Assembly (NCBI GenBank): GCA_947561585.1
Contig: CANNZV010002315.1
Span: forward strand, 1 to 64,000
Direction of reading: 5' to 3'
Length of the DNA stretch: 64,000 nucleotides
From: Caprella mutica
Taxonomy: Eukaryota; Arthropoda; Malacostraca; Amphipoda; Caprellidae
In this document: piece after piece, positions 35,375 to 47,365 of the stretch
Numbering within the stretch: the first letter of the stretch is position 1
Layout: every line of letters begins with the position of its first letter
The notes under the pieces: generated by a model
What the model saw: the letters and a program-made list of their open reading frames with translations, nothing else
Databases searched by the model: none
Told to the model about the DNA's origin: nothing
Position numbers and translations under genes: made by a program

Positions 35375-38300
35375 ATGAAAGTGAAGCAGTGCTCCACCAG
35401 AGCTGCTTCCAAAGCTGGCACTAAAAGGCGCTCAAAAAGGATAACTGCCATTAAGTATGGTGTCCCCAAGTCAAAATTGCCAAACAAGATCACCAGACAA
35501 TCTCTGCGTAAGAGAAGGGAATCTACCATTGCTGCTGATGTTTCTGCAGTTAGTTACCAAAACCCGGAAAACTTTCTTGAACAGAGCGGCAATTCAGATT
35601 GTGTAAGCTGCGTCTAATGAAGCATCTTTGATCTACCATTCCCAAATTCTTACTCTTGAATATGAACCATAGCTAATAATGAATTATCCATCTTGATTTT
35701 AGTGAAGTCATTTTTTTTTATCGTGGCTTAATTCAATTCGTTAAGTCTCAACTTTTTTCAATATAAATGAAATTAATGATTAAAACGAAGTTGAACAGAA
35801 ATATATTACCTGATGCAATAACTGATAATAAGATGTAGCTAGGTTATAAATAAATAAAACTCTTATAAACCATTAATTATTTGATTAATTATAAATAAAT
35901 TTCATTCTTATAAATAATTATATATTTTAATGAATTATAAATAAAACTTATTTCCCAATAAAAAATTTAAAGTTTGATAAGAGTGGATTTTATTTTGTTT
36001 CCAGGCTGAACATCAGAGAGCACACAGGAAAAGGTGCAAATATTCTGCTGATTCACTTGACGCTGCCATCTGTTCAGTCATCGGTGGCACCTCAGTGAGG
36101 GGCAGTGCCCTTAGTTACGGCATACCCATCTCTACCCTGCAGGATAAAATCAGTGGGAAGTACAGGGTGGGGAGAGCTGTGGGAAGAGATCCTGTTCTCT
36201 CTGATGAAGAAGAACTTCTCATTGTAAAGTTAGTGGCTTATCTTATGGCTTGCTTATAAAAGAAATGCAGAATAGTCAATTAATTATAGTGTAGGTTACA
36301 AAAAACCGGTTGGTTTAATATCTTCGGTCATATAAGAAAAAAATATGTACTTATTATTATTTGATTTTCCATCCATGATACCTGCAGGTGTCATGGATAA
36401 CAATAAAAATTAAATAATAATTATTATATCATTTTATCTTCTATGACCGAAAATGTGAAACCAACCGATTATTCGTATCTTGTCCTATAATAGATATTTA
36501 TTAAGACAACACTTTCATTTAATATTATTTTACCTTTTCTAACCCATTACTGACGATCATAGAATAACAGTTCGTTTTTCCTAGGTGGGTTAAAGATTGC
36601 ACGAAGTATCACGGTTTGTGTCCCCAAAGGATGGATGTTCAGAACACAGTCCAAATAATGATGAGGGACATTCAGAAACCCAATCCTTTCACCAATGACA
36701 GACCTGGCACTAACTGGCTATTGGTGAGTTTTGATAACTCTCTGCGCTTCATTTTGTGTCTAATTTGATCTTATCTACAGCTTCTGTGCTCTAAAATTGA
36801 AAAGGCTCGTAGGGTTTACTATCACCGCTTCATTTTCCTCTTCCATTCGTGAGTGCAGCCACCTTTGCTTGTGTCCCGTTTCATCACATTCCTTGGAAAA
36901 CCTACAGAATAGCTTTTCTGCATCCATGAGCACTGTCAATGGCTGGAGGTAAATGACTTTGTTCATTGAGCAGCTTCCTTTTCTGACTGCTTCTTCCAGT
37001 CCCTTGTATTACATTTCCTATTGACGACACCGATATGGCCTTTGGTTCTCAAGCAGACTTAAGTTTCAAGTACTTAAAATATCCCATTTTAACTACATGA
37101 CTGTAAATCTGATATCTTTTCGTGATTTCTTATTTGTATAAATAATCATTTCAGTTATTATAATTACGAAAGCCTATTTAAAAATATTTTTCAGGCTTTC
37201 ACCAAGCGTCATGATGGTCTTCCAATTCGCACCCGAAAGGATGATGCTAGAAGCAGAGTGTTAGTCAACGAATCTTTTATACGCAAGTGGTTCCTAGAGA
37301 TGAAAATGAACATTGAATCACTCGGTTCAGAAAACATTCTACAAAAACCTTCTAGAATGTTCAGCCTACATGAAAACTGCATGCAGTTATGCACTAGCAC
37401 TGGAAAAGTGTCTGGGTTTACAGGTTGGAAACTACTGGATGGGGAGGGGCCAGAAAAGATGACATTTTCTTACTTGGTGACATTTTCAGCTAGTGGGAGG
37501 ATAGTTCCACCAATGATCATTTACCCTTTCAATGAAATACCAACTGATATCAAGGACTATGTACCAACTGAATTCAAAATGGGAACTTCTGAACTTGGTC
37601 AGATTTCTGCGGACAACCTACTGGAATATATATCAGACTGTTTCAACCCATGGTTGGAGGACAATGCTATTGAGAAACCAGTTGTTTTGTATGTTGATGG
37701 ACGTAAAGCGCAACTCAGTTACCAACTTTTTGAGATGTGTGAAAGGCTGAAAATTATTCTCTACCTTCTTCCCCCTCACACTTCAGACATCTTTCAGCCT
37801 ACCGAGGTTGGTCCTTGTAAAAGAATAAAATCTCATTGGAAAACTGTTCTTGAGAAGCATCAAACATGTGTAAACTCAAAAGTCGAAAGAACCGATGTTG
37901 CAATTCTTCTGGACCAGGTATTACAAAAGATATCTCCAGTGTCCATCATCTATGGTTTTCGTAATAGTGGTATTTTTCCACATAATGTCAATGCTATAGA
38001 TTTTCATAAATGTCCAGATCTTAGTTCTATGAAAATTGAAATAGCAGATTTTGAACACGAATTCATGGATTCATGTTTCACCTCTGATGAAAAAGAAACT
38101 TCTAACATTGATGAAAATTTCAATGAATTGGATCACGGGGCTTCATTATGTATCAATTTCAAACCAGAATCTCCTTATAACGATGTTCAAAATATGAACA
38201 TTGAATCACAAAATTCTGATAAGAAATTAAAACACAGCCTGTCAAAACTGCCAAAAACTGTAAATGAATTTTCCTTCATCGAAAATAAATCTCATTTCTT

Positions 38301-39054
38301 GGCAACCATTTCAGCTTCCTTGCCAACCATTTCAGCTTCCTTGCCAACCATTTCACCTTCCATGCCTATGGCTTCACCTTCCATGCCTATGGCTTCACCT
38401 TCCATGCCTATGGCTTCACCTACCATGCCTAAGGCTTCACCTACCATGCCTACGGCTTCATCTACCATGCCTACGGCTTCACCTTCCATGCCTACGGCTT
38501 CATCTACCATGCCTACGGCTTCACCTTCCATGCCTACGGCTTCACCTTCCATGCCTACGGCTTCACCTTCCATGCCTACGGCTTCACCTTCCTTGCCAAT
38601 GGCTTCACCTTCCATGCCTACGGTTTCACCTTCCTTGCCTGTGGCTTCACCTTCCATGCCTACTGTTTCACCTTCCATTCCTATGGTTTCACCTTCCATG
38701 CCTACGGTTTCACTTCCCATGCCTACTTCACCTTCCGTTCCAAGTATGGCCGCAACTGAACCACCGATATCTTTATCGGAATATCAAACTGCTCTTCGTG
38801 TTGTAGAAAGTATTTTGGGATCGGAAATGCTGAACAACTTTAATACAAATTCCAATGTGAGTGCTGATCTATTCAGGCTTCATCAGAAGCTATTTGAGAA
38901 AGCTAGACCCAATGCAAGCTCTGAATTGGATGAAGATGTTAAAATTATGCGTACTAGCTTTGAGAGCGAGGAAAGTTATAGTTCCTCTAACGTGGAATCT
39001 CCTCTAGGAAGCATTAATTTGTTTGAAAATTTCTACTTCAGGAATGCCGAATAA
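35375..39054 (+). CDS. Domesticated pogo/Tigger transposase-derived protein (4 exons, 816 aa)
   Basis: Exons 35375-35602, 36005-36228, 36585-36723 and 37195-39054 join in consistent phase. Donors are GTAAGC, GTTAGT and GTGAGT. Exon 1 has a half-HTH (IKYGVPKSKLPNKITR); exon 2 a second psq-like HTH (YGIPISTLQDKISGKY); exon 3 a CENP-B-type DNA-binding segment (WVKDCTKYHGLCPQRM, NPFTNDRPGTNWL). Exon 4 is a DDE-fold domain aligning with that of the transposase at 16.5 kb, but the triad is H256 (FSLHENC), D365 (YVDGRKAQ) and E401 (QPTEVGPCK), so cleavage activity is probably lost. Then comes a stretch of about 20 seven-residue SMPTASP units, and an ordered C terminus. No inverted repeats are seen around it. 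Introns, an open frame and a lost catalytic residue suggest a host gene, perhaps a DNA-binding regulator; function unknown. Confidence 0.82.
36296..36492. mobile_element. MITE family F in an intron of the pogo-derived gene
   Basis: A nearly palindromic element of about 195 bp: CGGTTGGTTT, ATCTTCGGTCATAT on the left and TATGACCGAAAATGTGAAAC, CAACCGATTATTCG on the right. A second copy lies at 58071-58270. Non-coding. Confidence 0.6.
38300..38735 (+). repeat. 21-bp coding repeat encoding SMPTASP-like units
   Basis: About 20 in-frame units of GCTTCACCTTCCATGCCTAC-type sequence (7 codons each) sit inside exon 4 of the pogo-derived gene. Variation is mostly at Thr/Met/Lys/Val. The frame is kept throughout. 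The 142-aa minus-strand reading is a shadow. Confidence 0.9.
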
Positions 39055-40530
39055 GTAAAAAGAAAAAACTGAGGGAATTACAGTGCAGATATCTTTATAT
39101 AATATATTCATATAAATTAAAGGATATCTTGAGACATTTCAACATTTTTGATTGTCTTTCTAGCTGTTACAGAAAATTCTCATTCCTTTGTTGATATAAG
39201 AGTCTATACGTAGGCTACTTTCCTTTTTTGTTGAACTTTCACTTGCTAAAGTATATATGTAGTTTTGAATAGTGGAACTTGTTACCAACTAATTTGGAAT
39301 ATTAGTATTATAATATTTTTATATTTTTTTTTTACTTTTTTGTACATTTTTTATATGTAACTATTTAAGAACTGGACTGTGATACAGAAACTCGCTTCCT
39401 GAAATTATAGTCGTGGAAGTTATTCTATTTGTTTTCTCATATTTCTAGTCTATTTAATGAAATATTATACATCCATTGCTTAATAACTATGAGGATGTAA
39501 TTGTAACAGACTGTGATTGAAGTGCCATTAACTAAATGAAATTAGGTTGTCAATTTAGTAAATAATTATTTATTCAGAATCCTCCATATTTTTATTTATT
39601 TTCAATTTAATTTGGTTTATATTTAAGTCAATCATGCATAAATAATTAATTTAAGATTGATTGTTTACTTAACCTAATTCAATTCTAACGTTTGTACCTA
39701 TTTGAAGTTTAATAGGAAATTGATCTAATTTTATATCAGGTATGGAACTACTCAACTGAAGATTGAGTGTTTTTTTTTATTATTCAAAATATTGCCGCTG
39801 GTGGTAACTACACTGACTAAGAACTAATAAGTAATAACCTAGATTTACTTTGTCTGACAAGCTAATTATCTCTCGCTTTAACAAATTAAAATTCAGCTTT
39901 ACCACTGAAGATTTAATATTGGGTCTATTCTAATATTTGCGATTTAATGGACTTAAAGTCGCGTAATGGTTTAAATTGTAGAATTTAAACTGCATTTTAA
40001 TGCGGTATAATAGTTGCAAAAGTTAGAAATAAATATTTTTCAAATTAACCAATAGTTGATAAACAGAGAGGATCATTAATTTTTTAAAATACTGAATTAG
40101 GATTTTACTAATATTATTTTGATTTGATATAACTTTTTTAAATCCATATAATAATTATAATGTATATTTTAAATCCCCTCGACTAGATCGAATTGTCACT
40201 CCTATGGGAATGAATTATTTTATTTAGTATAGAAATATATTATATTTTTTCAAGTCTCAAACTATTTTATATGGACACATCAAAAATATTGAACTTTCGA
40301 TTAAAATAATACAAATATATATGTTTTATGATAATTGAGCGAATAACAATTCCAACATTTAGGATATTAAGACACAATTTCAGTTTGTCAGTTTTTGCAT
40401 GACCCGTGGTAGAGTAAGGTACTGCACTCTAATGCAGGTAGTTACCGCAAACGGGTGTCACACAGACTCACACTCAGTCACGGGTACATTTGGTCTAGAA
40501 CTTTTTTATTTGGTCTTGGGCAGCTCCACT
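39055..40530. other. Intergenic, nothing recognised
   Basis: AT-rich sequence after the pogo-derived gene without ORFs, transposon ends or arrays I can support. Near 40395-40450 there is a vaguely tRNA-like stretch (see rejected items). Confidence 0.4.
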
Positions 40531-40763
40531 TTAAAAAAGTAGTCTTTCCTGATGGACTAATCACTCTGTTGGAGTTTAGTTAGCAAACCTTAAAATACAG
40601 TAATAAATTAATGGGAAATTGGGAACTGTATAATCCGCAGCATTTAGCCTCTAAAATTCATCTGTTATCCTTAGGCCTAAGGTATTTTCCATAGTGGGAG
40701 CAGCTAAGAAGTTTAAACCTATATCATAATCATATATGAGGTTAAGGTTTGAACTAATGAACT

Positions 40764-41021
40764 ACCAGACTGGAAAACATAAATTCTAACAGAGTTACTC
40801 CTAACTTCATGCGTTCCCATTAGTGATGTTTATCATCATAACAAGCCCAATTGTGAAGCATGAATAACTTATTTTACATTAGTTTTCACTGCGGAGTTGA
40901 AATTTATAAAATAATTTACTGATTTCTGCATTTTTTGGGGTTAAAATGAGTAATATTTGTTCATTCTAAATTCCTAACAGAGTTACTAGTCAATCTGAAA
41001 TGAGTTATTATTCCACTCTGG
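40764..41021. mobile_element. hAT-type MITE family B, copy 1
   Basis: Ends CCAGACTGGAAAACATAAAT and, inverted, CCAGAGTGGAATAATAACTC. A perfect 8-bp duplication ATGAACTA lies at 40756-40763 and 41022-41029. 258 bp, non-coding. Confidence 0.85.
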
Positions 41022-41123
41022 ATGAACTATATCAATCAATGCCGATAATATCTGTTAAAAATATTGTCAATTATTGCGGTTACACTAAATACCGAATTCC
41101 ACTATACTCAATACCGAATTACA

Positions 41124-41925
41124 CATAAGTATCTAAAAGCTGAGCGGCGCACCACATTACGGCGCACTACAATACGGCGCACCACTGTACTTTCTATTAA
41201 TGACATCAATGTGAAAAACTGTTATGTAGTTTGTTGTATCCGCTAGTTTGTTGTTCTGCACACTTCATGATTGTTGAATGACCTGGCAGGGGGGTTCGGG
41301 GGGCGGCACACCCCCCGATACATCTACCTAACGGCTAACTGATAAGTTTTTATTTACATCTCAGACTGAAAGTTTACAATAGTTACCCCATAAAATTACA
41401 ATTACAGTTTTCTATGATGAATTTTATTTTCTATTCCAAATTAAACATCTCAATCAAATACTTAAACTGTGTAGTATAAACATTGGATTCAGGTATCGTC
41501 AGGTGTCAGACATAAATTTGATACGACAATTACCTATCAAATTCACTCCATTTGTCATTAATCTGTATTCAAACCAGACTGGAAAACATAAATTCTAACA
41601 GAGTTACTCCTAACTTCATGCATTCCCATCAGTGATATTTATCATCACAACAAGCCTAATTGTGAAGCTTAAATGACTTATCTTACTTTAGTTTTCACTG
41701 CGGAGTTGAAATTTATAAAATAATTTACTGATTTCTGCATTTTTTAGGGTTAAAATGAGTAATTTTTGTTCATTCTAAATTCCTAACAGAATTACTAGTC
41801 AATCTGAAATGAGTTATTATTCCACTCTGGTATTCAAATTACCTATCTAATAGAATGTACAGTGGTGCGCCGTAATCTGGTGCGCCGTACTGGTGTGCGC
41901 CGCTCAGCTTTTAGATACGTATCGA
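41124..41925. mobile_element. Element G with ACGGCGCACCA iterons in its inverted ends
   Basis: Inverted ends of about 75 bp start TATCTAAAAGCTGAGCGGCG and contain two or three GGCGCACCA-type units each, finishing CACTGTAC(T/A)TTCTATTA. Inside are a family E core (41221-41330) and a family B MITE (41574-41830). It is non-coding. The superfamily is unknown. Confidence 0.65.
41574..41830. mobile_element. hAT-type MITE family B, copy 2 (nested in element G)
   Basis: Same ends as copy 1. A perfect 8-bp duplication TATTCAAA lies at 41566-41573 and 41831-41838. Confidence 0.85.
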
Positions 41926-41993
41926 ATTACACCCCACTTAGTCTCACTACACCTAATTATACCGAATTACACTATATTACATACCAAGTAAAA

Positions 41994-42210
41994 TAGTATG
42001 TCTCATAAACTCACCATTTGCCTCTCCAGCTCTCTCCAAAATTCAACAAATTCTCTCCAAAATGGTCAAATTTTCATAAATTCTCTCCAAAATAACATTG
42101 TAGCATAGGAGAAAAATAGATAAAACTCGCCATTTGCAATTGAAGGGCTCAAAACAACTGTCACAAACTCGCCATTAAAATGGCGAGTTTGGACATGCTT
42201 TATCACTTGG
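41994..42210. mobile_element. hAT-type MITE family A, copy 3
   Basis: Ends and body match copies 1 and 2 (CCAAGTAAAATAGTATGTC to ATCACTTGG). The flanks ATTACATA and AATTTACA are similar but not an exact duplication. Confidence 0.7.
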
Positions 42211-42299
42211 AATTTACATAATTACATTTACACCATTATCAATACCGAATTACGCCTGATTATACCGAATTACATTCCACTGAATACCGAATTTTAACC

Positions 42300-43275
42300 A
42301 GTCTGCAGAATGTGTCTCTTCTCCCGCAGAGATTTTAATTTGAGAGACAGTTCTCTCTCTGACTCTCAGTAGCAGATTCAGAATCTCCCACAGCTAAATT
42401 ACCAGACTGGAAAACATAAATTCTAACAGAGTTACTCCTAACTTCATGCATTCCCATTAGTGATGTTAATCATCACAACAAGCCCAATTGTGAAGCTTAA
42501 ATGACTTATTTAAATTAGTTTTCACTGCGGAGTTGCAATTTATAAAATAATTTACTGATTTCTGCATTTTTTAGGGTTAAAATGAGTAATTTTTGTTCAT
42601 TCTAAATTCCTAACAGAGTTACTAGTCAATCTGAAATGAATTATTATTCCACTCTGGCTAAATTAATGGTAACATAGGAATTAATTCAAAATCTCCCGCA
42701 GCTAAATTAATGGTAACATAGGAATTAATTCAGGATCTCCCGCAGAGATCTCCAATTTCTAAAAATTCAATCAAAAATTCCCGCAGAGAGTCTTGGAAAA
42801 ATGTTCCTTATTCTGCAGACCCAGTCTGCAGAATAAGGAACATTTTTCCAAGACTCTCTGCGGGAGTTTTTGATTGAATTTGTAGAAATTGGAGATCTCT
42901 GCGGGAGATCTTCAATTAATTCCTATGTTACCATTAATTTAGCTGCGGGAGATTTTGAATTAATTCCTATGTTACCAGTCTGCAGAATATGGGAGATATT
43001 TGGGATATTCTCTCTGAACAATTTTGAATTAATTCCTATATTTACATTAATTTTGCTACAAACACTTCTGAATTAATCCCTGATTCCCTATATTTACATT
43101 AATTTTGCTACGAACAGAATAAGAGATCTCTACGAACACTTTACCAGTTTTTGCAGACTGGCTATGTTACCATTAATTTAGCTGCGGGAGATTCTGAATC
43201 TGCTACTGAGAGTCAGAGAGTAACTGTCTCACAAATTAAAATCTCTGCGGGAGAAGAGACATATTCTGCAGACTG
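42300..43275. mobile_element. Head-to-head family C copies forming a palindrome
   Basis: The left copy starts CCAGTCTGCAGAATGTGTC. A mirror-image copy begins around 42822 and ends ATATTCTGCAGACTGG near 43275. The arms meet at about 42821 in TTCTGCAGAC/CCAGTCTGCAGAA. A family B MITE is nested at 42412-42657. Non-coding; rich in CTCCCGCAGAGA motifs. Confidence 0.6.
42412..42657. mobile_element. hAT-type MITE family B, copy 3 (nested in family C)
   Basis: Family B ends with a perfect 8-bp duplication CTAAATTA at 42404-42411 and 42658-42665. 246 bp. Confidence 0.85.
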
Positions 43276-43277
43276 GC

Positions 43278-43705
43278 CGAATTACACCTGATTATACCGA
43301 ATTACATTTCACTGAATACCGAAACCGAATTACACCTGATTATACCGAATTATGCCAGATTATACCTAATTACATTCCACTGAATACCGAATTACACCTG
43401 ATTATACCGAATTATGCCTGATTATACTGAAATATGCCTGATCATACCGAATTTCTCCTGATTATACCTAATTACATTCCACTGAATACCGAATTACACC
43501 TGATTATACCGAATTATGCCTGATTATACCGAATTATGCCTGATTATACTGAAATATGCCTGATTATACTGAAATATGCCTGATCATACCGAATTATGCC
43601 TGATTATACCGAATTACACCTGATTATACCGAATTATGACTGATTATACTGAAATATGCCTGACTATACCGAATTACGCCTGATCATACCAAATTACATT
43701 CCAAC
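43278..43705. repeat. About 20-bp degenerate tandem repeat
   Basis: Some 20 units of TGATTATACCGAATTATGCC-type sequence, with variants ATTACACC and CTGAAATATGCC. It ends about 150 bp before the first SVOP-like coding exon. Similar TACCGAATTACA units lie scattered at 41080-42290. Confidence 0.85.
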
Positions 43706-43890
43706 TGTTGCTGCCATTTTACTATAATTTGTGATAAATTAGATCAATTGGTGAGCAGATATTCTTTATTTTTTATATTCAATTACACAAATTTTGGCAC
43801 CAACAAATGGGAGGCTACTAAGCATGCAACAGTTAATATCTTTTATTTTTCTTTGCAGATGTATTCAATTACATTTTAACTTTGTTAATT

Positions 43891-46800
43891 ATGGTACTTA
43901 AGACTAACAGTGAAAACTCTAACAGTTATGGCGCAGCTTCTTCCCAAAGTGACAATGTCACATCACCTAGTGACTCCCTCACACCTCACAGCTCCTTGCC
44001 CTATGATCAGGGCTCTCCAATAGAACTGTCTGCAGCAGTAGCAGGAGTTGTGCCTGATGGTGAGAAGATAAATGATATAGTCACAATAAGATGAAACAAA
44101 ATTTAATAATGTAAAACAAACTAAATTTAAGAATATGAAACTAATCAAATTTTAAAAATATAAAACAAACAAACTATATATATTAACTAACTAAGTAACA
44201 ATAATATAAAACAAACTGGATAAAATTTGAACCATCTATTTTGGAGTTTTTATTCTCAATATTAAATTACTCTTTTTGTTTTCACTTGTTTAATTTTCAA
44301 TTTTACACTAGTTTAATATATTTAATGAAAGATAATGCAAATGATATTTCATCATGCCATGACTTTGTTGTTCAGCTCTCTTTTTTATCCATTCCTTCTC
44401 TTGCAGATACTTTCACTGTAGACCAAGCAGTCAACTCCCTTGGATTTGGACCCTTTCAGGTAGATAACTTTACTTATCAATTATCTATATATTCATAATT
44501 TTAAATACTATAGCTATGGGGGCAGGGAGTCTGCCTACCAGATTGGGGCTTCAAAACCCCCTCATTGTCCTGAGGCTACCTCTATGTTGGCCTTCTTTTT
44601 GTCTAATGCAGTTTTTTGTTTTGTTTAGTGAACTTTTTCTTCAGCTTCCCATTGTACCTTTCTTAAACTTAATTCCTTTTCCTTCTGCCTTGCTATATCC
44701 ATGCGTGAGCAGACTGACTGTATAGGTCTCTTATCAATGGGTAAGCAGGCTGACTGTGTAGGTCTCTTATCAATGGGTAAGCAGGCTGACTGTGTAGGTC
44801 TCTTATCCATGGGTAAGCAAACTGACTGTGTAGGTCTCTTATCCATGGGTAAGCAGACTGACTGTGTAGGTCTCTTATCCATGGGTAAGCAGACTGACTG
44901 TGTAGGTCTCTTATCCATGGGTAAGCAGACTGATTGTGTAGGTCTCTTATCCATGGGTAAGCAGACTGACTGTCTAGGTCTCTTATCCATGGGTAAGCAG
45001 ACTGACTGTGTAGGTCTCTTATCCATGGGTAAGCAGACTGACTGTGTAGGTCTCTTATCCATGGGTAAGCAGACTGACTGTGTAGGTCTCTTATCCATGG
45101 ATGAGCAGACTGACTGTGTTGGTCTCTTATCCATGGGTAAGCAGACTGACTGTGTAGGTCTCTTATCCATGGATGAGCAGACTGACTGTGTTGGTCTCTT
45201 ATCCATGGGTAAGCAAACTGACTGTTTAGGTCTCTTATCCATGGGTAAGCAGACTGACTGTGTAGGTCTCTCGTCCATGGGTAAGCAGACTGACTGTGTA
45301 GGTCTCATATCCATGGGTAAGCAGACTGACTGTGTAGGTCTCTTATCCATGGGTAAGCAGACTGACTGTGAAGGTCTCTTATCCATGGGTAAGCAGACTG
45401 ACTGTGTAGGTTTTTTATCCATGGGTAAGCAGACTGACTGTGTAGGTCTCTTATCCATGGGTAAGCAGACTGACTGTGTAGGTCTCTTATCCATGGGTAA
45501 GCAGACTGACTGTGTAGGTCTCTTATCCATGGGCAAGCAGACTGACTGTGTAGGTCTCTTATCCATGGGTAAGCAGACTGACTGTGTAGGTCTCTTATCC
45601 ATGGGTAAGCAGACTGACTGTGTAGGTATCTTATCCATGGGTAAGCAGACTGACTGTGTAGGTCTCTCATCCATGGGTAAGCTGACTGACTGTGTAGGTC
45701 TCTTACCCATGGGTAAGCAGACTGACTGTGTAGGTCTCTTATCCATGGGTAAGCAAACTGACTATGTAGGTCTCTTATCCATGGGTAAGCAGACTGACTG
45801 TGTAGGTCTCTTATCCATGGGTAAGCAGACTGACTGTGTAGGTCTCTTATCCATGGGTAAGCAAACTGACTGTGTAGGTCTCTTATCCATGGGTAAGCAG
45901 ACTGACTGTGTAGGTCTCTTATCCATGGGTAAGCAGACTGACTGTGTTGGTCTCTTATCCATGGGTAAGCAAACTGACTGTGTATGTCTCTTATCCATGG
46001 GTAAGCAGACTGACTGTGTAGGTCTCTTATCCATGGGTAAGCAGACTGACTGTGTAGGTCTCTTATCCATGGGTAAGCAGACTGACTGTGTAGGTCTCTT
46101 ATCCATGGGTAAGCAAACTGACTGTGTAGGTCTCTTATCCATGGGTAAGCAGACTGACTGTGTAGGTCTCTTATCCATGGGTAAGCAGACTGACTGTCTA
46201 GGTCTCTTATCCATGGGTAAGCAGACTGACTGTGTAGGTCTCTTATCCATGGGTAAGCAGACTGACTGTGTAGGTCTCTTATCCATGGGTAAGCAGACTG
46301 ACTGTGTAGGTCTCTTATCCATGGATGAGCAGACTGACTGTGTTGGTCTCTTATCCATGGGTAAGCAGACTGACTGTGTAGGTCTCTTATCCATGGATGA
46401 GCAGACTGACTGTGTTGGTCTCTTATCCATGGGTAAGCAAACTGACTGTTTAGGTCTCTTATCCATGGGTAAGCAGACTGACTATGTAGGTCTCTCATCC
46501 ATGGGTAAGCAGACTGACTGTGTAGGTCTCTTATCCATGGGTAAGCAGACTGACTGTGTAGGTCTCTTATCCATGGGTAAGCAGACTGACTGTGTAGGTC
46601 TCTTATCCATGGGTAAGCAGACTGACTGTGTAGGTCTCTTATCCATTGGTAAGCAGACTGACTGTGTAGGTCTCTTATCCATGGGTAAGCAGACTGACTG
46701 TGTAGGTCTCTTATCCATGGGTAAGCAGACTGACTGTGTAGGTCTCTTATCCATGGGTAAGCAGACTGACTGTGTAGGTCTTTTATCCATGGGTAAGCAG

Positions 46801-47365
46801 ACTGACTGTGTAGGTCTCTTATCCATTGATGTCTATTCATGCCATCTATGCGCTGGGTCGACACGGTTACCTGTGGTAGCCGAGTATTCAACCTAGTACA
46901 TGGAACATACTTTCACTGTCCCTCCTCTACGAGGCCTTCTTCTCTTCATGTCTCTTTGGATCAGCTCGTAGTGGATAGAGATAACTTTTAAACCCCAAAG
47001 ATAAATATTAATTGCTACTATAGCTCTTCACAAAATATCAATTAATTTACCTGAATTCATCCAATTACTTTAGAAGATAGCTGATAAGTAGGTCATCCTT
47101 ACTGCTATTTGGGGAGAATGTTTGAGACTATATAAATAATAAAAATATTTTGATGTGCATCCACACTGATAATATCAATGCTTCTATTATTTACATTTTA
47201 ACATTTCAATTGCATGGCAGTACAAACTCTCATTCCTGACGGGTCTGTGCTGGATGGCTGACAGTATGGAGATGATGATACTAGCCATTCTAGGCCCAGC
47301 TCTAAGGTGCTCCTGGCACCTCACAGAGTGGCACCAGGCAATTTTCACCACCTCTGTCTTTGTGG
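43891..47365 (+). CDS. SVOP: SVOP/SV2-like transporter, 5' coding exons
   Basis: Exons 43891-44059, 44407-44459 and 47221-47365 join in phase (1, 0, 1). The 5' UTR part of the first exon follows a strong acceptor, TTTGCAG, at 43859. The start was chosen as the first ATG giving the conserved frame. A Ser-rich cytoplasmic N terminus leads to [22 protein letters not shown] and [19 protein letters not shown] then [13 protein letters not shown], the hallmark start of the first transmembrane segment in synaptic vesicle 2-related (major facilitator) proteins. Known place: neuronal and endocrine vesicle membranes; substrate unsettled. The remaining segments were not found; either they lie beyond the window or I missed short exons in 47.4-64 kb. 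Confidence 0.88.
44701..46828. repeat. 36-bp minisatellite in an SVOP-like intron (about 59 units)
   Basis: The unit holds ATGGGTAAGCAGACTGACTG and TGTAGGTCTCTTATCC. Because 36 is a multiple of 3, it stays open in several frames on both strands; these readings have no sign of being genes. Every unit holds a donor-like GGTAAGC, a pyrimidine run and a CTGAC. Variant units (ATGGATGAGC) occur in two similarly spaced sets (about 45099/45171 and 46321/46393), which points to a block duplication of roughly 1.2 kb. Confidence 0.95.

Noticed and set aside
38292..38720. Minus-strand reading rich in GMEGEAVG
   Set aside because: Shadow of the coding 21-bp repeat of the pogo-derived gene.
40395..40460. 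tRNA-like stretch (GTGGTAGAGTAAGG...CACTCTAATGCAGG)
   Set aside because: It resembles an A box and anticodon arm but lacks a convincing B box and acceptor stem; too weak for a tRNA or SINE call.
44701..46896. Very long open readings on both strands (up to 731 codons) made of repeats such as [12 protein letters not shown]
   Set aside because: They come from a 36-bp unit that is a multiple of three and lies in an intron between two phase-matched SVOP-like exons; no distinct domain or start context.
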